A stretch of 64,000 bases of DNA from Lithobates sylvaticus (Eukaryota > Chordata > Amphibia > Anura > Ranidae), in assembly GCA_028564925.1 (NCBI GenBank), contig CM053026.1:600585107-600649106 (forward strand), given 5' to 3'. Below are positions 34,701 to 45,545 of the stretch, piece after piece. Made by a program: the position numbers and the translations under genes. Below the pieces are notes generated by a model that did no database searches, was not told where the DNA came from, and saw only the letters and a list, made by a program, of their open reading frames with translations. Numbering within the stretch: the stretch's first letter is position 1; every line of letters begins with the position of its first letter.

Positions 34701-34942
34701 TGGGTGAGAGAGGATGAGGAGGATGAGGAGGGCTTGGTCATCCATTCTACCAAGCCTTCAGCATGATGCGGCTCCACATGTCCAGCTGCCGAAAACAAAG
34801 ACGCGCGTGTCCCATGGCCACGTGCTGATGACGATGCACGACCACGTCCACGTCCACGGCCACGTCCACTAGAAACAGAGCCTGCCTGCCCTGTGTTCTT
34901 GGCTCTGCACGCTCTGCCTCCCCTTGGCGGTCTTCCAGCCAT
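31715..34942 (-). pseudogene. hAT transposase, nearly full length, frame-broken
   Basis: Would be about 1,050 residues. The start ACAATGGCTGG at 34942 gives MAGRPPRGGRACRAK, followed by a GRGRGRGRGR nucleic-acid-binding-like run. Then a BED zinc finger (CNICLKRIS and TRHMATCH, about 34240-34140), LAKLLALQLLPFQLV, and ITADSWSS with the first catalytic Asp (about 33640). Next come VVSDNGTNLLSAL (second Asp region, 33230) and LNLVVQRFLG. A 417-residue open frame (32968-31715) then holds a D/E-rich linker, DPRYKGKVADL, and the dimerisation motif SSVLSERTFSAAGG, ending at ITE-stop. Frame changes lie near 34600, 33700, 33450, 33150 and 32980. Much less decayed than the copy at 22480. A spliced exon structure could explain some breaks, but no good splice sites were seen. 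Confidence 0.85.
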
Positions 34943-34956
34943 TGTAGTCGGTAGTC

Positions 34957-36790
34957 CTGTGGGTGCTGCTGAGAAGAAAATATAGGAGCTCTGTGTGATG
35001 CCACTAACACACTAGAAGTCCTATGGGTGCTTCTGCAAAGAAAATAGAGGAGCTCTGTGTGATGCCACTAACACACTAGAAGTCCTGTGGGTGCTTCTGC
35101 AAAGAAAATAGAGGAGCTCTGTGTGATGCCACTAACACACTAGAAGTCCTGTGGGTGCTTCAGCAAAGAAAATAGAGGAGCTCTGTGTGATGCCACTAAC
35201 ACACTAGAAGTCCTGTGGGTGCTGCTGAGAAGAATATATAGGAGCTCTGTGTGATGCCACTAACACACTAGAAGTCCTATGGGTGCTTCTGCAAAGAAAA
35301 TAGAGGAGCTCTGTGTGATGCCACTAACACACTAGAAGTCCTATGGGTGCTTCTGCAAAGAAAATAGAGGAGCTCTGTGTGATGCCACTAACACACTAGA
35401 AGTCCTGTGGGTGCTTATGCAAAGAAAATAGAGGAGCTCTGTGTGATGCCACTAACACACTAGAAGTCCTGTGGGTGCTTATGCAAAGAAAATAGAGGAG
35501 CTCTGTGTGATGCCACTAACACACTAGAAGTCCTGTGGGTGCTGCTGAGAAGAATATATAGGAGCTCTGTGTGATGCCACTAACACACTAGAAGTCCTGT
35601 GGGTGCTGCTGAGAAGAATATATAGGAGCTCTGTGTGATGCCACTAACACACTAGAAGTCCTATGGGTGCTTCTGCAAAGAAAATAGAGGAGCTCTGTGT
35701 GATGCCACTAACACACTAGAAGTCCTGTGGGTGCTTCTGCAAAAAAAATAGAGGAGCTCTGTGTGATGCCACTAACACACTAGAAGTCCTGTGGGTGCTT
35801 ATGCAAAGAAAATAGAGGAGCTCTGTGTGATGCCACTAACACACTAGAAGTCCTGTGGGTGCTGCTGAGAAGAATATATAGGAGCTCTGTGTGATGCCAC
35901 TAACACACTAGAAGTCCTATGGGTGCTTCTGCAAAGAAAATAGAGGAGCTCTGTGTGATGCCACTAACACACTAGAAGTCCTGTGGGTGCTTATGCAAAG
36001 AAAATAGAGGAGCTCTGTGTGATGCCACTAACACACTAGAAGTCCTGTGGGTGCTTCTGCAAAGAAAATAGAGGAGCTCTGTGTGATGCCACTAACACAC
36101 TAGAAGTCCTGTGGGTGCTTCTGCAAAGAAAATAGAGGAGCTCTGTGTGATGCCACTAACACACTAGAAGTCCTGTGGGTGCTTATGCAAAGAAAATAGA
36201 GGAGCTCTGTGTGATGCCACTAACACACTAGAAGTCCTGTGGGTGCTGCTGAGAAGAATATATAGGAGCTCTGTGTGATGCCACTAACACACTAGAAGTC
36301 CTATGGGTGCTTCTGCAAAGAAAATAGAGGAGCTCTGTGTGATGCCACTAACACACTAGAAGTCCTGTGGGTGCTTCTGCAAAGAAAATAGAGGAGCTCT
36401 GTGTGATGCCACTAACACACTAGAAGTCCTGTGGGTGCTTATGCAAAGAAAATAGAGGAGCTCTGTGTGATGCCACTAACACACTAGAAGTCCTGTGGTG
36501 CTTCTGCAAAGAAAATAGAGGAGCTCTGTGTGATGCCACTAACACACTAGAAGTCCTGTGGGTGCTTCTGCAAAGAAAATAGAGGAGCTCTGTGTGATGC
36601 CACTAACACACTAGAAGTCCTGTGGGTGCTTATGCAAAGAAAATAGAGGAGCTCTGTGTGATGCCACTAACACACTAGAAGTCCTGTGGGTGCTCTGAGA
36701 AGAATATATAGGAGCTCTGTGTGATGCCACTAACACACTAGAAGTCCTGTGGGTGCTTCTGCAAAGAAAATAGAGGAGCTCTGTGTGATG
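34957..36790. repeat. 64-bp minisatellite, about 28 copies
   Basis: Units begin AGAAGTCCTGTGGGTGCTTC and contain AGGAGCTCTGTGTGATGCCA. A variant with GCTGCTGAGAAGAATATATA recurs about every four to six units (35219, 35538, 35602, 35858, 36238, 36688), a sign of higher-order repeat amplification. Lies upstream of the hAT transposase start. Confidence 0.92.
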
Positions 36791-38040
36791 GGACTAACAC
36801 ACTTCAAGTCCTATAGGTGCTTCTGGGAAGAAAATATAGCTCTGTGTGTGTAATGGGACTAACACACTTCAAGTCCTATAGGTGCTTCTGGGAACAAAAT
36901 ATAGCTCTGTGTGTGTAATGGGACTAACACACTTCAAGTCCTATAGGTGCTTCTGGGAGAAAATATAGCTCTGTGTGTGTAATGGGAATAACACACTTCA
37001 AGTCCTATAGGTGCTTCTGGAAGAAAATATAGCTCTGTGTGTGTAATGGGACTAACACACTTCAAGTCCTAGAGGTGCTTCTGGGAACAAAATATAGCTC
37101 TGTGTGTGTGATGGGACTAACACACTTCAAGTCCTATAGGTGCTTCTGGAACAAAATATAGCTCTGTGTGTGTGATGGGACTAACACACTTCAAGTCCTA
37201 TAGGTGCTTCTGGAAGAAAATATAGCTCTGTGTGTGTAATGGGACTAACACACTTCAAGTCCTAATAGGTGCTTCTGGGAACAATATATAGCTCTGTGTG
37301 TGTCATGGGACTAACACACTTCAAGTCCTATAGGTGCTTCTGGGAAGAAAATATAGCTCTGTGTGTGTAATGGGAATAACACACTTCAAGTCCTATAGGT
37401 GCTTCTGGGAAGAAAATATAGCTCTGTGTGTGTAATGGGACTAACACACTTCAAGTCCTATAGGTGCTTCTGGGAACAAAATATAGCTCTGTGTGTGTAA
37501 TGGACTAACACACTTCAAGTCCTATAGGTGCTTCTGGGAACAAAATATAGCTCTGTGTGTGTGATGGGACTAACACACTTCAAGTCCTATAGGTGCTTCT
37601 GGGAACAAAATATAGCTCTGTGTGTGTGATGGGACTAACACACTTCAAGGTGCTTCTGGGAACAAAATAGCTCTGTGTGTGTGATGCCACTAACACACTT
37701 CAAGTCCTATAGGTGCTTCTGGGAACAAAATATAGCTCTGTGTGTGTGATGGGACTAACACACTTCAAGTCCTATAGGTGCTTCTGGGAACAAAATATAG
37801 CTCTGTGTGTGTAATGGGACTAACACACTTCAAGTCCTATAGGTGCTTCTGGGAACAAAATATAGCTCTGTGTGTGTAATGGGACTAACACACTTCAAGT
37901 CCTATAGGTGCTTCTGGGAAGAAAATATAGCTCTGTGTGTGTAATGGACTAACACACTTCAAGTCCTATAGGTGCTTCTGGGAAGAAAATATAGCTCTGT
38001 GTGTGTAATGGGACTAACACACTTCAAGTCCTATAGGTGC
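36791..38040. repeat. 65-bp minisatellite, about 19 copies
   Basis: Diverged relative of the 64-bp unit: CACTTCAAGTCCTATAGGTG and ATATAGCTCTGTGTGTGTAA. The switch from the first type is abrupt at about 36790. Confidence 0.92.
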
Positions 38041-38290
38041 CTATGGGAACAAAATGAACAAAAAGTAAAAGCTCTGCCTGCCTGCCACGAACACACTACA
38101 AGTCCTATAGGTGCTAACAAAATATAGGAGCTCTGCCTGCCTGCCACGAACACACTCAAGTCCTATAGGTGCTTCTGGTAACAAAATATAGGAGCTCTGC
38201 CTGCCTGCCACGAACACACTACAAGTCCTATAGGTGCTTCTGTAACAAAATATAGGAGCTCTGCCTGCCTGCCACGAGCACACTACAAGC
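38041..38290. repeat. third variant of the array, about 4 units of 60-63 bp
   Basis: AGGAGCTCTGCCTGCCTGCC and CACTACAAGTCCTATAGG; likely the oldest, outer edge of the array, next to the conserved leader. Confidence 0.85.
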
Positions 38291-38588
38291 CCCTCTTTCT
38301 CAATCATCTTTGTAACTGAATCTATCTAACTCAATATATAGCTCTGTGTGTGTTAAATGGACTAACACACTTCATGTGCGCCGGAACAGCATGTGACCGG
38401 CGCAGACGGCGTGGCGGCGTTTTATAGGGGGGGGCGTGTAAAGCCCCTGAGCTATAAGGCGTCCTGCCTGTAGCCAATTATGGCTCTTCGAGTTTCCGGG
38501 GCTGTGATTGGCCAAGCATGCGGGGTCACTCATCTTGGCCAATCATCAGCCAGCAATGCACTGCGTCGGCCGCGCCGGCCGCAATGCA

Positions 38589-38642
38589 CCCACTGTCATA
38601 TCCTCCACTTTCCTCTCCTACACACTATTGCGTCATGGGCAC
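38589..38642. repeat. 54-bp duplicate of the left flank of the hAT copy
   Basis: CCCACTGTCATATCCTCCAC through GTCATGGGCAC repeats 29628-29681 with two differences. It stands where the 5' terminal 126 bp of the hAT should be. Confidence 0.85.
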
Positions 38643-38821
38643 TGGGATCCCTACTAGGGAGATGGTGACCTGTGGCATATAGTGAGTGTGGCTCAATTAT
38701 GCTACATATTGGACATGGCTTTTAAGTCTGATTAGAAATTTTAGTCTTTTTTTTTTGTTTTCATTTAAAAAAAAAAAAATATTCTTACGTTTTTTGGTGA
38801 GAGTTTTTTGGCCTCTTTGGT

Positions 38822-39364
38822 TAAGGTGACCAGATTTTTTAAATGAAATCCGGAGACATATTATTTTTTACTAGTAGTGGCAGCAATTAGCGACTCTCTG
38901 CCCGTCGCCACCGCTGCCCGCCTTACAGCCTGTCAAGTCTTACTCTCTGGGCCCCGGCTACTACGGTGGGGAGCGGAGGAAGATCACTCCGCCAGGGAAG
39001 GCAATGAAATGGGCAGGTGGCTGGCCGGGACTTGAGCCAAGGCAGAAGAACATGCGAGCAGGAGCGGAACGGGCATGCACCGAAACTGAAGAAATATTCT
39101 CTCCGCTCCGACCAGCACATGATCATCAGAAAGGGGCACAGATAATGAAAAAAATACACCCCACCCCCTAAGCTAGTAGGAGCGGCAGGGGGGGGGGGGT
39201 GTAATTCAGATTTTTTCTTTTAATTCTGCACTGACTGTCTTTAAAATTACCCTAGCCCCTGTTCAAATCCAATCCGGGGACAAAACCGGGGACAGACTTG
39301 GTTCGGGGACAGTGTCCTCAATCCGGGGACTGTCCCCGGAAACCGGGGATGTCTGGTCACCCTA
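38822..39364. mobile_element. hAT MITE (TAGGGTGACCAGA ends), 543 bp
   Basis: Ends TAAGGTGACCAGA and TCTGGTCACCCTA; TCTTTGGT on both sides (38814-38821, 39365-39372), a perfect 8-bp duplication. Near the right end are three GGGGAC-type tandem words (ATCCGGGGAC). Confidence 0.88.
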
Positions 39365-39792
39365 TCTTTGGTGAGATATCAGGGGTCTAAACAGACCTCT
39401 AAAGTCTCACTTTTTAGACCAAGAAAGGGACTGAGGGAATACATTTCCGAACTCCTTTCTCTGCAGCCTTGGCTGCACTGCAGATGAATGAACAGGAGAC
39501 AGAGGCTCCTCTCTATTCATAAACCGAAGCAGAGTAAACACAGTCAGTCACTCACTGTGTTCATTTAGAAAAGGAAGGTCCTGGTAAATTACATATTTAC
39601 CAGCCCTTTTTTCTGAAGATCTCCCACAGCAGTCAGCGGGAGAGAAGAGGAGGGAAGCTGGCAGCGCTGTGGGGGGACATATAGTTTTATTTTTTATTGC
39701 TTGAATTATTTTCCATTATGGATGCGAGTGGGGCCTCATGTCTAAGTTTTGCCTAAGGCCTCACAAAGTCTATAGCCGCCTCTGACCATGCT

Positions 39793-40438
39793 GCACTTCC
39801 CCCCAAGCTTTGTGCATAAAGTGTTTTGTATATTTATTTGATAAACAGCGCAACATCTGTTTTTTGTAATATGTGCATAGATTGATATCTCCTTTTAGCA
39901 AATGGGTAAGAAATCACTGCAGACTTGCAAAAAAATCTTCTCTGTATATTAAAGAGAGCCTATTTCCAAATATATAGTGAGAATGCACTATTACTCCTAA
40001 ATAGCACATCCTGAGTTGTGCTTTATTGGCATTGGTTTAAATAAGAAGGTGAAGACCATAGGCCTGGTGTGCTCTGTTAATTCTATGCGATTTAGCTGCT
40101 GCTTCTGGAAATACTGCAATTCAATTTTGTACTTAGGGCTTTTGCTTGCATGCAGCAGGTGTTTGAAGCCGTTTAATACTGTTTTTAATGCCCAATTAAA
40201 CTCCTTTGTAAAATGCTGTGATTATATTCCAGGTGCAGTAGTACAATAAGTCACAGTCCTATTAGTTATTAAAGCAGCCACAGCCATAGTAACATAACAT
40301 GTACCCTGCTGTCATGCTGCAGAGAAGGACCATTACTATGAATGGTCTGTCTGCATTGGTCTGAAAGGTCCCCTATGAGTCAGAGCTACAGCTCTGCACT
40401 AAGCAAAGCTCATGCTCCCTACTGGATGGAGCTCTGAC
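39793..40438. other. no recognised feature
   Basis: No supported gene and no inverted ends; may be low-copy flanking DNA of the 11.5-kb unit. Confidence 0.35.
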
Positions 40439-40829
40439 TTAGGTCCCTTTCACATGGGCTGTCTGATCAGGTCCTGCCTGGGTCTAGGCCTTTCAGTTTT
40501 TCAGGCGGACCTTATTGAACCGCCCAGTCCCTTCTATGGAGCGGCAGATGTCACCCGCCACCATCCGATCCTGTCCATCAAAAACAGACGGATGGTGGTC
40601 CTATTTCCATCCATCTGGCCGATCAGATGGAATCAGATGGAAAGGGATAGGCAGTCCATTTCCATCCGATTGCCCCACAGAGGAGAGCAGGACTGTGTCC
40701 GTGTCCACTCTGCATAGCGGAGCAGACACTGACCTGTCATGCGCCTGCTCAGCAGGGAATTAGTGGAGAGATCCCCGCTGAGCAAACTGATTTTATCTCC
40801 ACGCGGGCACCTGTATGAAAGGGGCCTAA
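40439..40829. mobile_element. MITE (TTAGGTCCCTTTCACATGG ends), about 391 bp
   Basis: Left TTAGGTCCCTTTCACATGGGC and right TGTATGAAAGGGGCCTAA are inverted. The interior has the TGGAGCGGCAGATGT and GATCCGCC-type wording also seen at 4320-4480. Target duplication not clear. Confidence 0.65.
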
Positions 40830-41511
40830 CAGTGGTGTGTAAGGAGTGTAATATGGGTGTGTCAGATGGCTTCGCTTTACAACATAAGGGCAGACAGTAC
40901 AGTTTCAATAAATTTAATACAGTAGGAATTACTGTGGTTGCTTTACTAGCTAAACAAATGGTGGAACTTTGATTTATTCACAGTGTTTTGTAGAAGAATT
41001 TAATTGGAGTTTAGATATTACTGGTCATGCCAGTGTGAGAAAAATAATAAACTATAGCAGAAAAAAGAAAGAAATTGTGCTTTTTACTTTTTGCTTTTGG
41101 TTTGTGATGCAGTGACCAGCATCAGTTTCCTGTTATTTGAAATAAAGAATCAGTTGAGTGTTATATTGCTTTGTTTCAGATAGTGGTACAGCTGGGTGTT
41201 TAATCATGCCATTGTCTGCTTGCGTTTTTCACTGCAGTAATAATGACCATCCTGAAACAGAAAGAATTGTTGTATAATGGAGCTTATGTACATGCAGCAA
41301 AGTCTACAGCAGTGAAGACTAAATGTTTTATACATCAAAGGGGTCACATCAGCCACACGATTAATGCTACATTAAAAACAAAAATGTAAAGAGCCAGATG
41401 GTCATAAAGTATGCTTGCTGAGAAAATATCACATAGCTTTGCCCAAGGGTACTACTGAGTGCTTTTTATTTTTATTTTGGTTTATACAGCTGTTTGTATA
41501 ATTTAATCTTT
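40830..41511. other. no recognised feature
   Basis: AT-rich, no supported gene, no repeat ends found. Confidence 0.35.
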
Positions 41512-41519
41512 ATCAGTAG

Positions 41520-44463
41520 TAAGGATGAGCCCGGTGTTCGATTCGAACCCATGTTCGAATCGAGCACCGGTGTTCGCTCGCTCGGCGAGCCCAGAACTAT
41601 TGGGGCCGCTCGCATCAAATTCGTGTGATGCGAGCGGCCCCGCAATGCATTGCGGCCCGCGCAGTGCAATGCTGGCTGATGATTGGCCAAGCATGCACTG
41701 TGACCCCGCATGCTTGGCCAATCACAGCGCCGGCAGCGAGGAGAGCCATAATTGGCTACAGGCAGGATGCCTGTAGCCAATTATAGCTCAGGGGTTTTAA
41801 TACACGCCCCACGGTATAAGAGGCCGCCGCGGCGGCGGCCTCGCATATTATGTTTCACTCACAGTGTCAGCGTGTCAGTGTGCTGCTGACTGCTGACAAC
41901 AATATGTGCTTTATTTCTGGGGATATGTGTGTGCATGCTGTTAGAACAGCATTGCAGTATCACATCTGGGGGGTGTCTATAGGTAGCCTGTGAAGGAGGG
42001 CAGGTTTCCTGTGCTTAGAACTTTCCCTGCAAAAAAGTGTCATTTTTGCAGGAAGAAAGCTATTTAAATCACTCGCGGCTAATGAATTGATGGCTCCTGT
42101 AACACAGAGAGCTGTCATTCATTAATAAAAAACAAAAAAAAAAAAAGCGTAGGGGTCCCCCCAAATTCAATAACCAGGCCCTTCAGGTCTGGGATGGATA
42201 TTAAGGGGGATCCCAGCCAAAAAAAAAAAAAAAAAAATGGCGTAGGGTCCCCCGCAAAATCCATACCAGACCCTTGAGGTCTGGTATGGATTTTAAGGGG
42301 AACCCTAGCCAAAAAAAATGGCGTGGGGTCCCCCTCAAAATCCATACCAGACCCTTATCCGAGCACGCAACCTGGCAGGCCGCAGGAAAAGAGGGGGGGG
42401 CGAGAGCGGCCCCCCCTCTCGCCTGAACCGTACCAGGCCACATGCCCTCAACATTGGGAGGATGCTTTGGGGGTCTAAGACCCCTAAAGCACCTTGTCCC
42501 CATGTTGATTAGGACAAGGGCCTCTTCCCCACAACCCTGGCCGGTGGTTGTGGGGGTCTGCGGGCGGGGGGCTTATCGGAATCTGGAAGCCCCCTTTAAC
42601 AAGGGGACCCCCAGATCCCGGCCCCCCCCCCTGTGTGAAATGGTAAGGGGGTACAAAAGTACCCCTACCATTTCACCAAAAAAGTGGCAAAAATGGTAAA
42701 AATGACAGGAGACAGTCTTTGACAATTCCTTTATTAAAATCTTCTTTCTTCTTTCTTCATCCTTCGGATTCTTCATCTTCTCCTTCCTTCATCTTCTTCC
42801 ATCTTCTTCTTCCATTTTCTTCTTCCTCCGATCCGCTTCTTCTTGCGCTGGTCTTCTCGTCCTTCTCGTCCGGCATCTTCTTCCGTCGGCGTCGGCGTCG
42901 GTGTCTCTGTCTCTTCTTGGGCCGCTCCGCGCAATGGGAGGCTCCCGCTGTGTGAGGCTCCGCTCCGTCTGACAGGTCTTTTATAATGGAGGGCACCTGG
43001 TGACCCCGCCCCCTCTGACGCACAGGGACGTCATGGGGAATTCCATGATGGCTTTCCCCATGACGTCAGAGGGGGGCGGGGTCACCAGGTGCCCTCCGTT
43101 TTAAAAGACCTGTCAGATGGAGCGGAGCCTCACACAGCGGGAGCCTCCCATTGCGCGGAGCGGCCCAAGAAGACACCGACACCGACGCCGACGCCGACGG
43201 AAGAAGATGCCGGACGAGAAGGACGAGAAGACCAGCGCAAGAAGAAGCGGATCGGAGGAAGAAGAAAATGGAAGAAGAAGATGGAAGAAGATGAAGGAAG
43301 GAGAAGATGAAGAATCCGAAGGATGAAGAAAGAAGAAAGAAGATTTTAATAAAGGAATTGTCAAAGACTGTCTCCTGTCATTTTTACCATTTTTGCCACT
43401 TTTTTGGTGAAATGGTAGGGGTACTTTTGTACCCCCTTACCATTTCACACAGGGGGGGGGCCGGGATCTGGGGGTCCCCTTGTTAAAGGGGGCTTCCAGA
43501 TTCCGATAAGCCCCCCGCCCGCAGACCCCCACAACCACCGGCCAGGGTTGTGGGGAAGAGGCCCTTGTCCTAATCAACATGGGGACAAGGTGCTTTAGGG
43601 GTCTTAGACCCCCAAAGCATCCTCCCAATGTTGAGGGCATGTGGCCTGGTACGGTTCAGGCGAGAGGGGGGGCCGCTCTCGTCCCCCCCTCTTTTCCTGC
43701 GGCCTGCCAGGTTGCGTGCTCGGATAAGGGTCTGGTATGGATTTTGAGGGGGACCCCACGCCATTTTTTTTGGCTAGGGTTCCCCTTAAAATCCATACCA
43801 GACCTCAAGGGTCTGGTATGGATTTTGAGGGGTACCCTACGCCATTTTTTTTTTTTTTTTTTTGGCTGGGATCCCCCTTAATATCCATCCCAGACCTGAA
43901 GGGCCTGGTTATTGAATTTGGGGGGACCCCTACGCTTTTTTTTTTTCATTTTTTTTTTTTTTTTTTTTCAATGACTTTTTTTTATGAATGAGTTTCAATG
44001 AATCACTGTTCTCTGTGTTACGGGAGCCGTGAATTAACATTAGCCGCGAGTGATTTTAAATAGCTTTTTTACTTTCAAAAATGACACTTTGCGCAGAGAC
44101 AGTTCTAAACACGGGAAACATGCGCCCCTTTACAGGCATACTATAGACACCCCCCAGGTACGAAATTTAAAGGAATATTACACTTTTATTGTTTCAATTT
44201 AAGCATTATTAAAATCACTGCTCCTGAAAAAACGGCCGTTTTTAAAAAAAATTTTTGCATTGATACATGTCCCCTGGGGCAGGACCCAGGTCCCCAAACA
44301 CTTTTTATGACATTAACATGCATATTAGCCTTTAAAATTAGCACTTTTAATTTCGAACGTTCGCATCCATTATAACTAATAGGGTTCTAAAGCTCGCACG
44401 GACTTTAGGTCCGTTCGCGGGTTCTGGTGCGAGCCGAACGGGGGGGTGTTCGGCTCATCCCTA
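41520..44463 (+). mobile_element. complete non-autonomous hAT (TAGGGATGAGC family), 2944 bp
   Basis: Starts TAAGGATGAGCCCGG and ends GGCTCATCCCTA; ATCAGTAG flanks both sides (41512-41519, 44464-44471), a perfect 8-bp duplication. The 5' 500 bp match the leader of the copy at 21606, including the CCAAT inverted repeat and TATA-like GTATAAGAGG. The 3' 460 bp match the 3' tracts at 18686 and 29682. The whole transposase gene is replaced by a large palindrome. Confidence 0.9.
42125..43970. repeat. 0.9-kb-arm palindrome inside the non-autonomous hAT
   Basis: Arms meet near 43045, at the ATTCCATGATGG spacer. They run outward through GTCACCAGGTGCCCTCC, the GAAGAAGA-rich stretch, AATAAAGGAATTGTC, GGGGACAAGG, GCTCGGATAAGGG and several GGTCTGGTATGGAT words. 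Differences between the arms are few. Fragments of the same palindrome open the window (1-641), so it is a family structure, not a local accident. Confidence 0.88.
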
Positions 44464-44471
44464 ATCAGTAG

Positions 44472-45545
44472 CAATTATAGTATATAACCGTATAACACAC
44501 TACAAAAAGGATAGTTAAATATAGGTATCTGTACAGTTAAAATTACCAGACGTGGATGCAGATGTGTAGCTTGAAGCTTGTGGCCCCCCGATGCAAATAT
44601 TTGACCTGGGGCTCCCCCACTAACACCAGTCGCTTCCACTGTGCTTCAAGATAATCCCACCAATGCGCCAAGATACTCCACGTGGCTAAAGCATTATTTC
44701 ACATATTTATTTACATATTGAGAGAGTAACTCAAACGATTTTGGAGAAACTGTCCATATTTTGACATACCTCTCAAATTCTTTTGAATACCCCTTGAGAG
44801 GTGGATATCTACCTGAACAACATAAAAGAGATCAAAGATAACCGGGAATTGACACTTTTTTTTCTTCATTAACTAGCAAAGTCTAATTAATAGTAAGGAA
44901 AACTTAGAGAAATATAATACAAATGTCACTGGAAAAATATAAACTTAGCCTACTTTAAAAGTGGACAGTGTCAATAGGGAAATGGATGGTGTAAGTAGGG
45001 CAGTGGACATGGCAATGGACAGTGTCAGTCAGTAGAGCAGTGGACTGTGTCAGTGAGTAGAGCAGTGGACTGTGTCAGTCAGTAGGGCAGTGAAGGGTGT
45101 TTTTTTTTTTTACGCTTTTATTATTTATTATGTTTTAAAAAAAATTTAACAGCCCTGTTAGGAGGCTTTGGTGAAATATCAGGAGCCTAAACAGACCTCT
45201 TATGTCTTACTTTTGAGACACAGAAAGGAGACTGAAAACACAGCCCTCAATCTCCATCTCTGCTGCTTCAGCTACACAGAATGAATGAACAGTAATAGCT
45301 CTGTACAGAGCTTTCTGTTCATTCACAAACTGAAGCATACTAAGCACAATTTACTATGCTTCAGTTATGAATGGACACAGGAGCAATCGGTACTGATCAC
45401 TCACTGTGTTCATTCAGAAAATGAAGGGGCCGGTAAATTACATATTTATAAGCACCTTCATATTTACTGGCATCTTCCCCTGCTCTCCATTCAGAAACAT
45501 CCCCATAACATGTGTGATATGAGGAATGTTTAGCTCAGTGGTAGA
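44472..45545. mobile_element. relative of the 11.5-kb hAT unit interior, partial
   Basis: 45100-45515 resembles 38745-38820 plus 39373-39690: GGTGAAATATCAGGAGCC, CTAAACAGACCTCT, GAATGAATGAACAG, CACTCACTGTGTTCATT and GGTAAATTACATATTTA. The landmarks are in the same order and the 543-bp MITE is absent here. The left part (44540-44640, GGCCCCCCGATGCAAATATTTGACCTGGGG) looks like another hAT-type interior. No ends found. A LINE follows at 45546. Confidence 0.45.
44960..45105. repeat. 25-bp minisatellite, block 1
   Basis: Units GTGTCAGTCAGTAGAGCAGTGGACA, about five, partly degenerate. Same unit as blocks at 47890 and 48303. Confidence 0.8.

Larger units (their letters stand above)
29682..38588 (-). 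mobile_element. hAT element (TAGGGATGAGC family), 8.9 kb
   Basis: The 3' end is TAGGGATGAGCCGAACGG at 29682. Then, reading leftward to rightward on the plus strand: 3' tract, 147-bp units (30360-31610), transposase gene on the minus strand (31715-34942), a 3.3-kb array of 63-65-bp units (34957-38290) and the conserved leader with CCAAT inverted repeat (38380-38588). The last roughly 126 bp of the 5' end, present in the relative at 41520-41645, are missing. In their place a 54-bp sequence from the left flank is repeated. Confidence 0.85.
28265..39784. mobile_element. 11.5-kb hAT unit (CAGAGGTGGC/GCCGCCTCTG ends)
   Basis: The ends CAGAGGTGGC and GCCGCCTCTG are inverted, and further in, GGCAAATTAGGCGG with CCTTAGGCCTC mirrors TTTTGCCTAAGGCCTC. 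ACCATGCT stands immediately outside both ends (28257-28264, 39785-39792), a perfect 8-bp target duplication. The unit has grown by other insertions: a 41-bp minisatellite, an 8.9-kb hAT of another family (29682-38588) and a 543-bp hAT MITE (38822-39364). Without these it would be about 2 kb. No transposase of its own is recognised. Confidence 0.85.

Noticed and set aside
31715-34942. hAT transposase as a spliced, intact host-domesticated gene
   Set aside because: Breaks fall inside conserved domains without splice sites, and the gene sits between the element's own ends and arrays.
34957-38290. CRISPR-like regular repeats
   Set aside because: Units follow head to tail with no unique spacers, and the genome is a vertebrate's.
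42719-43364. K/R/E-rich frames such as the PDEKDEKTSARRSG peptide, present on both arms
   Set aside because: GAAGAAGA-rich DNA in a palindrome gives mirror-image frames. The copy at 1-641 does not keep them.
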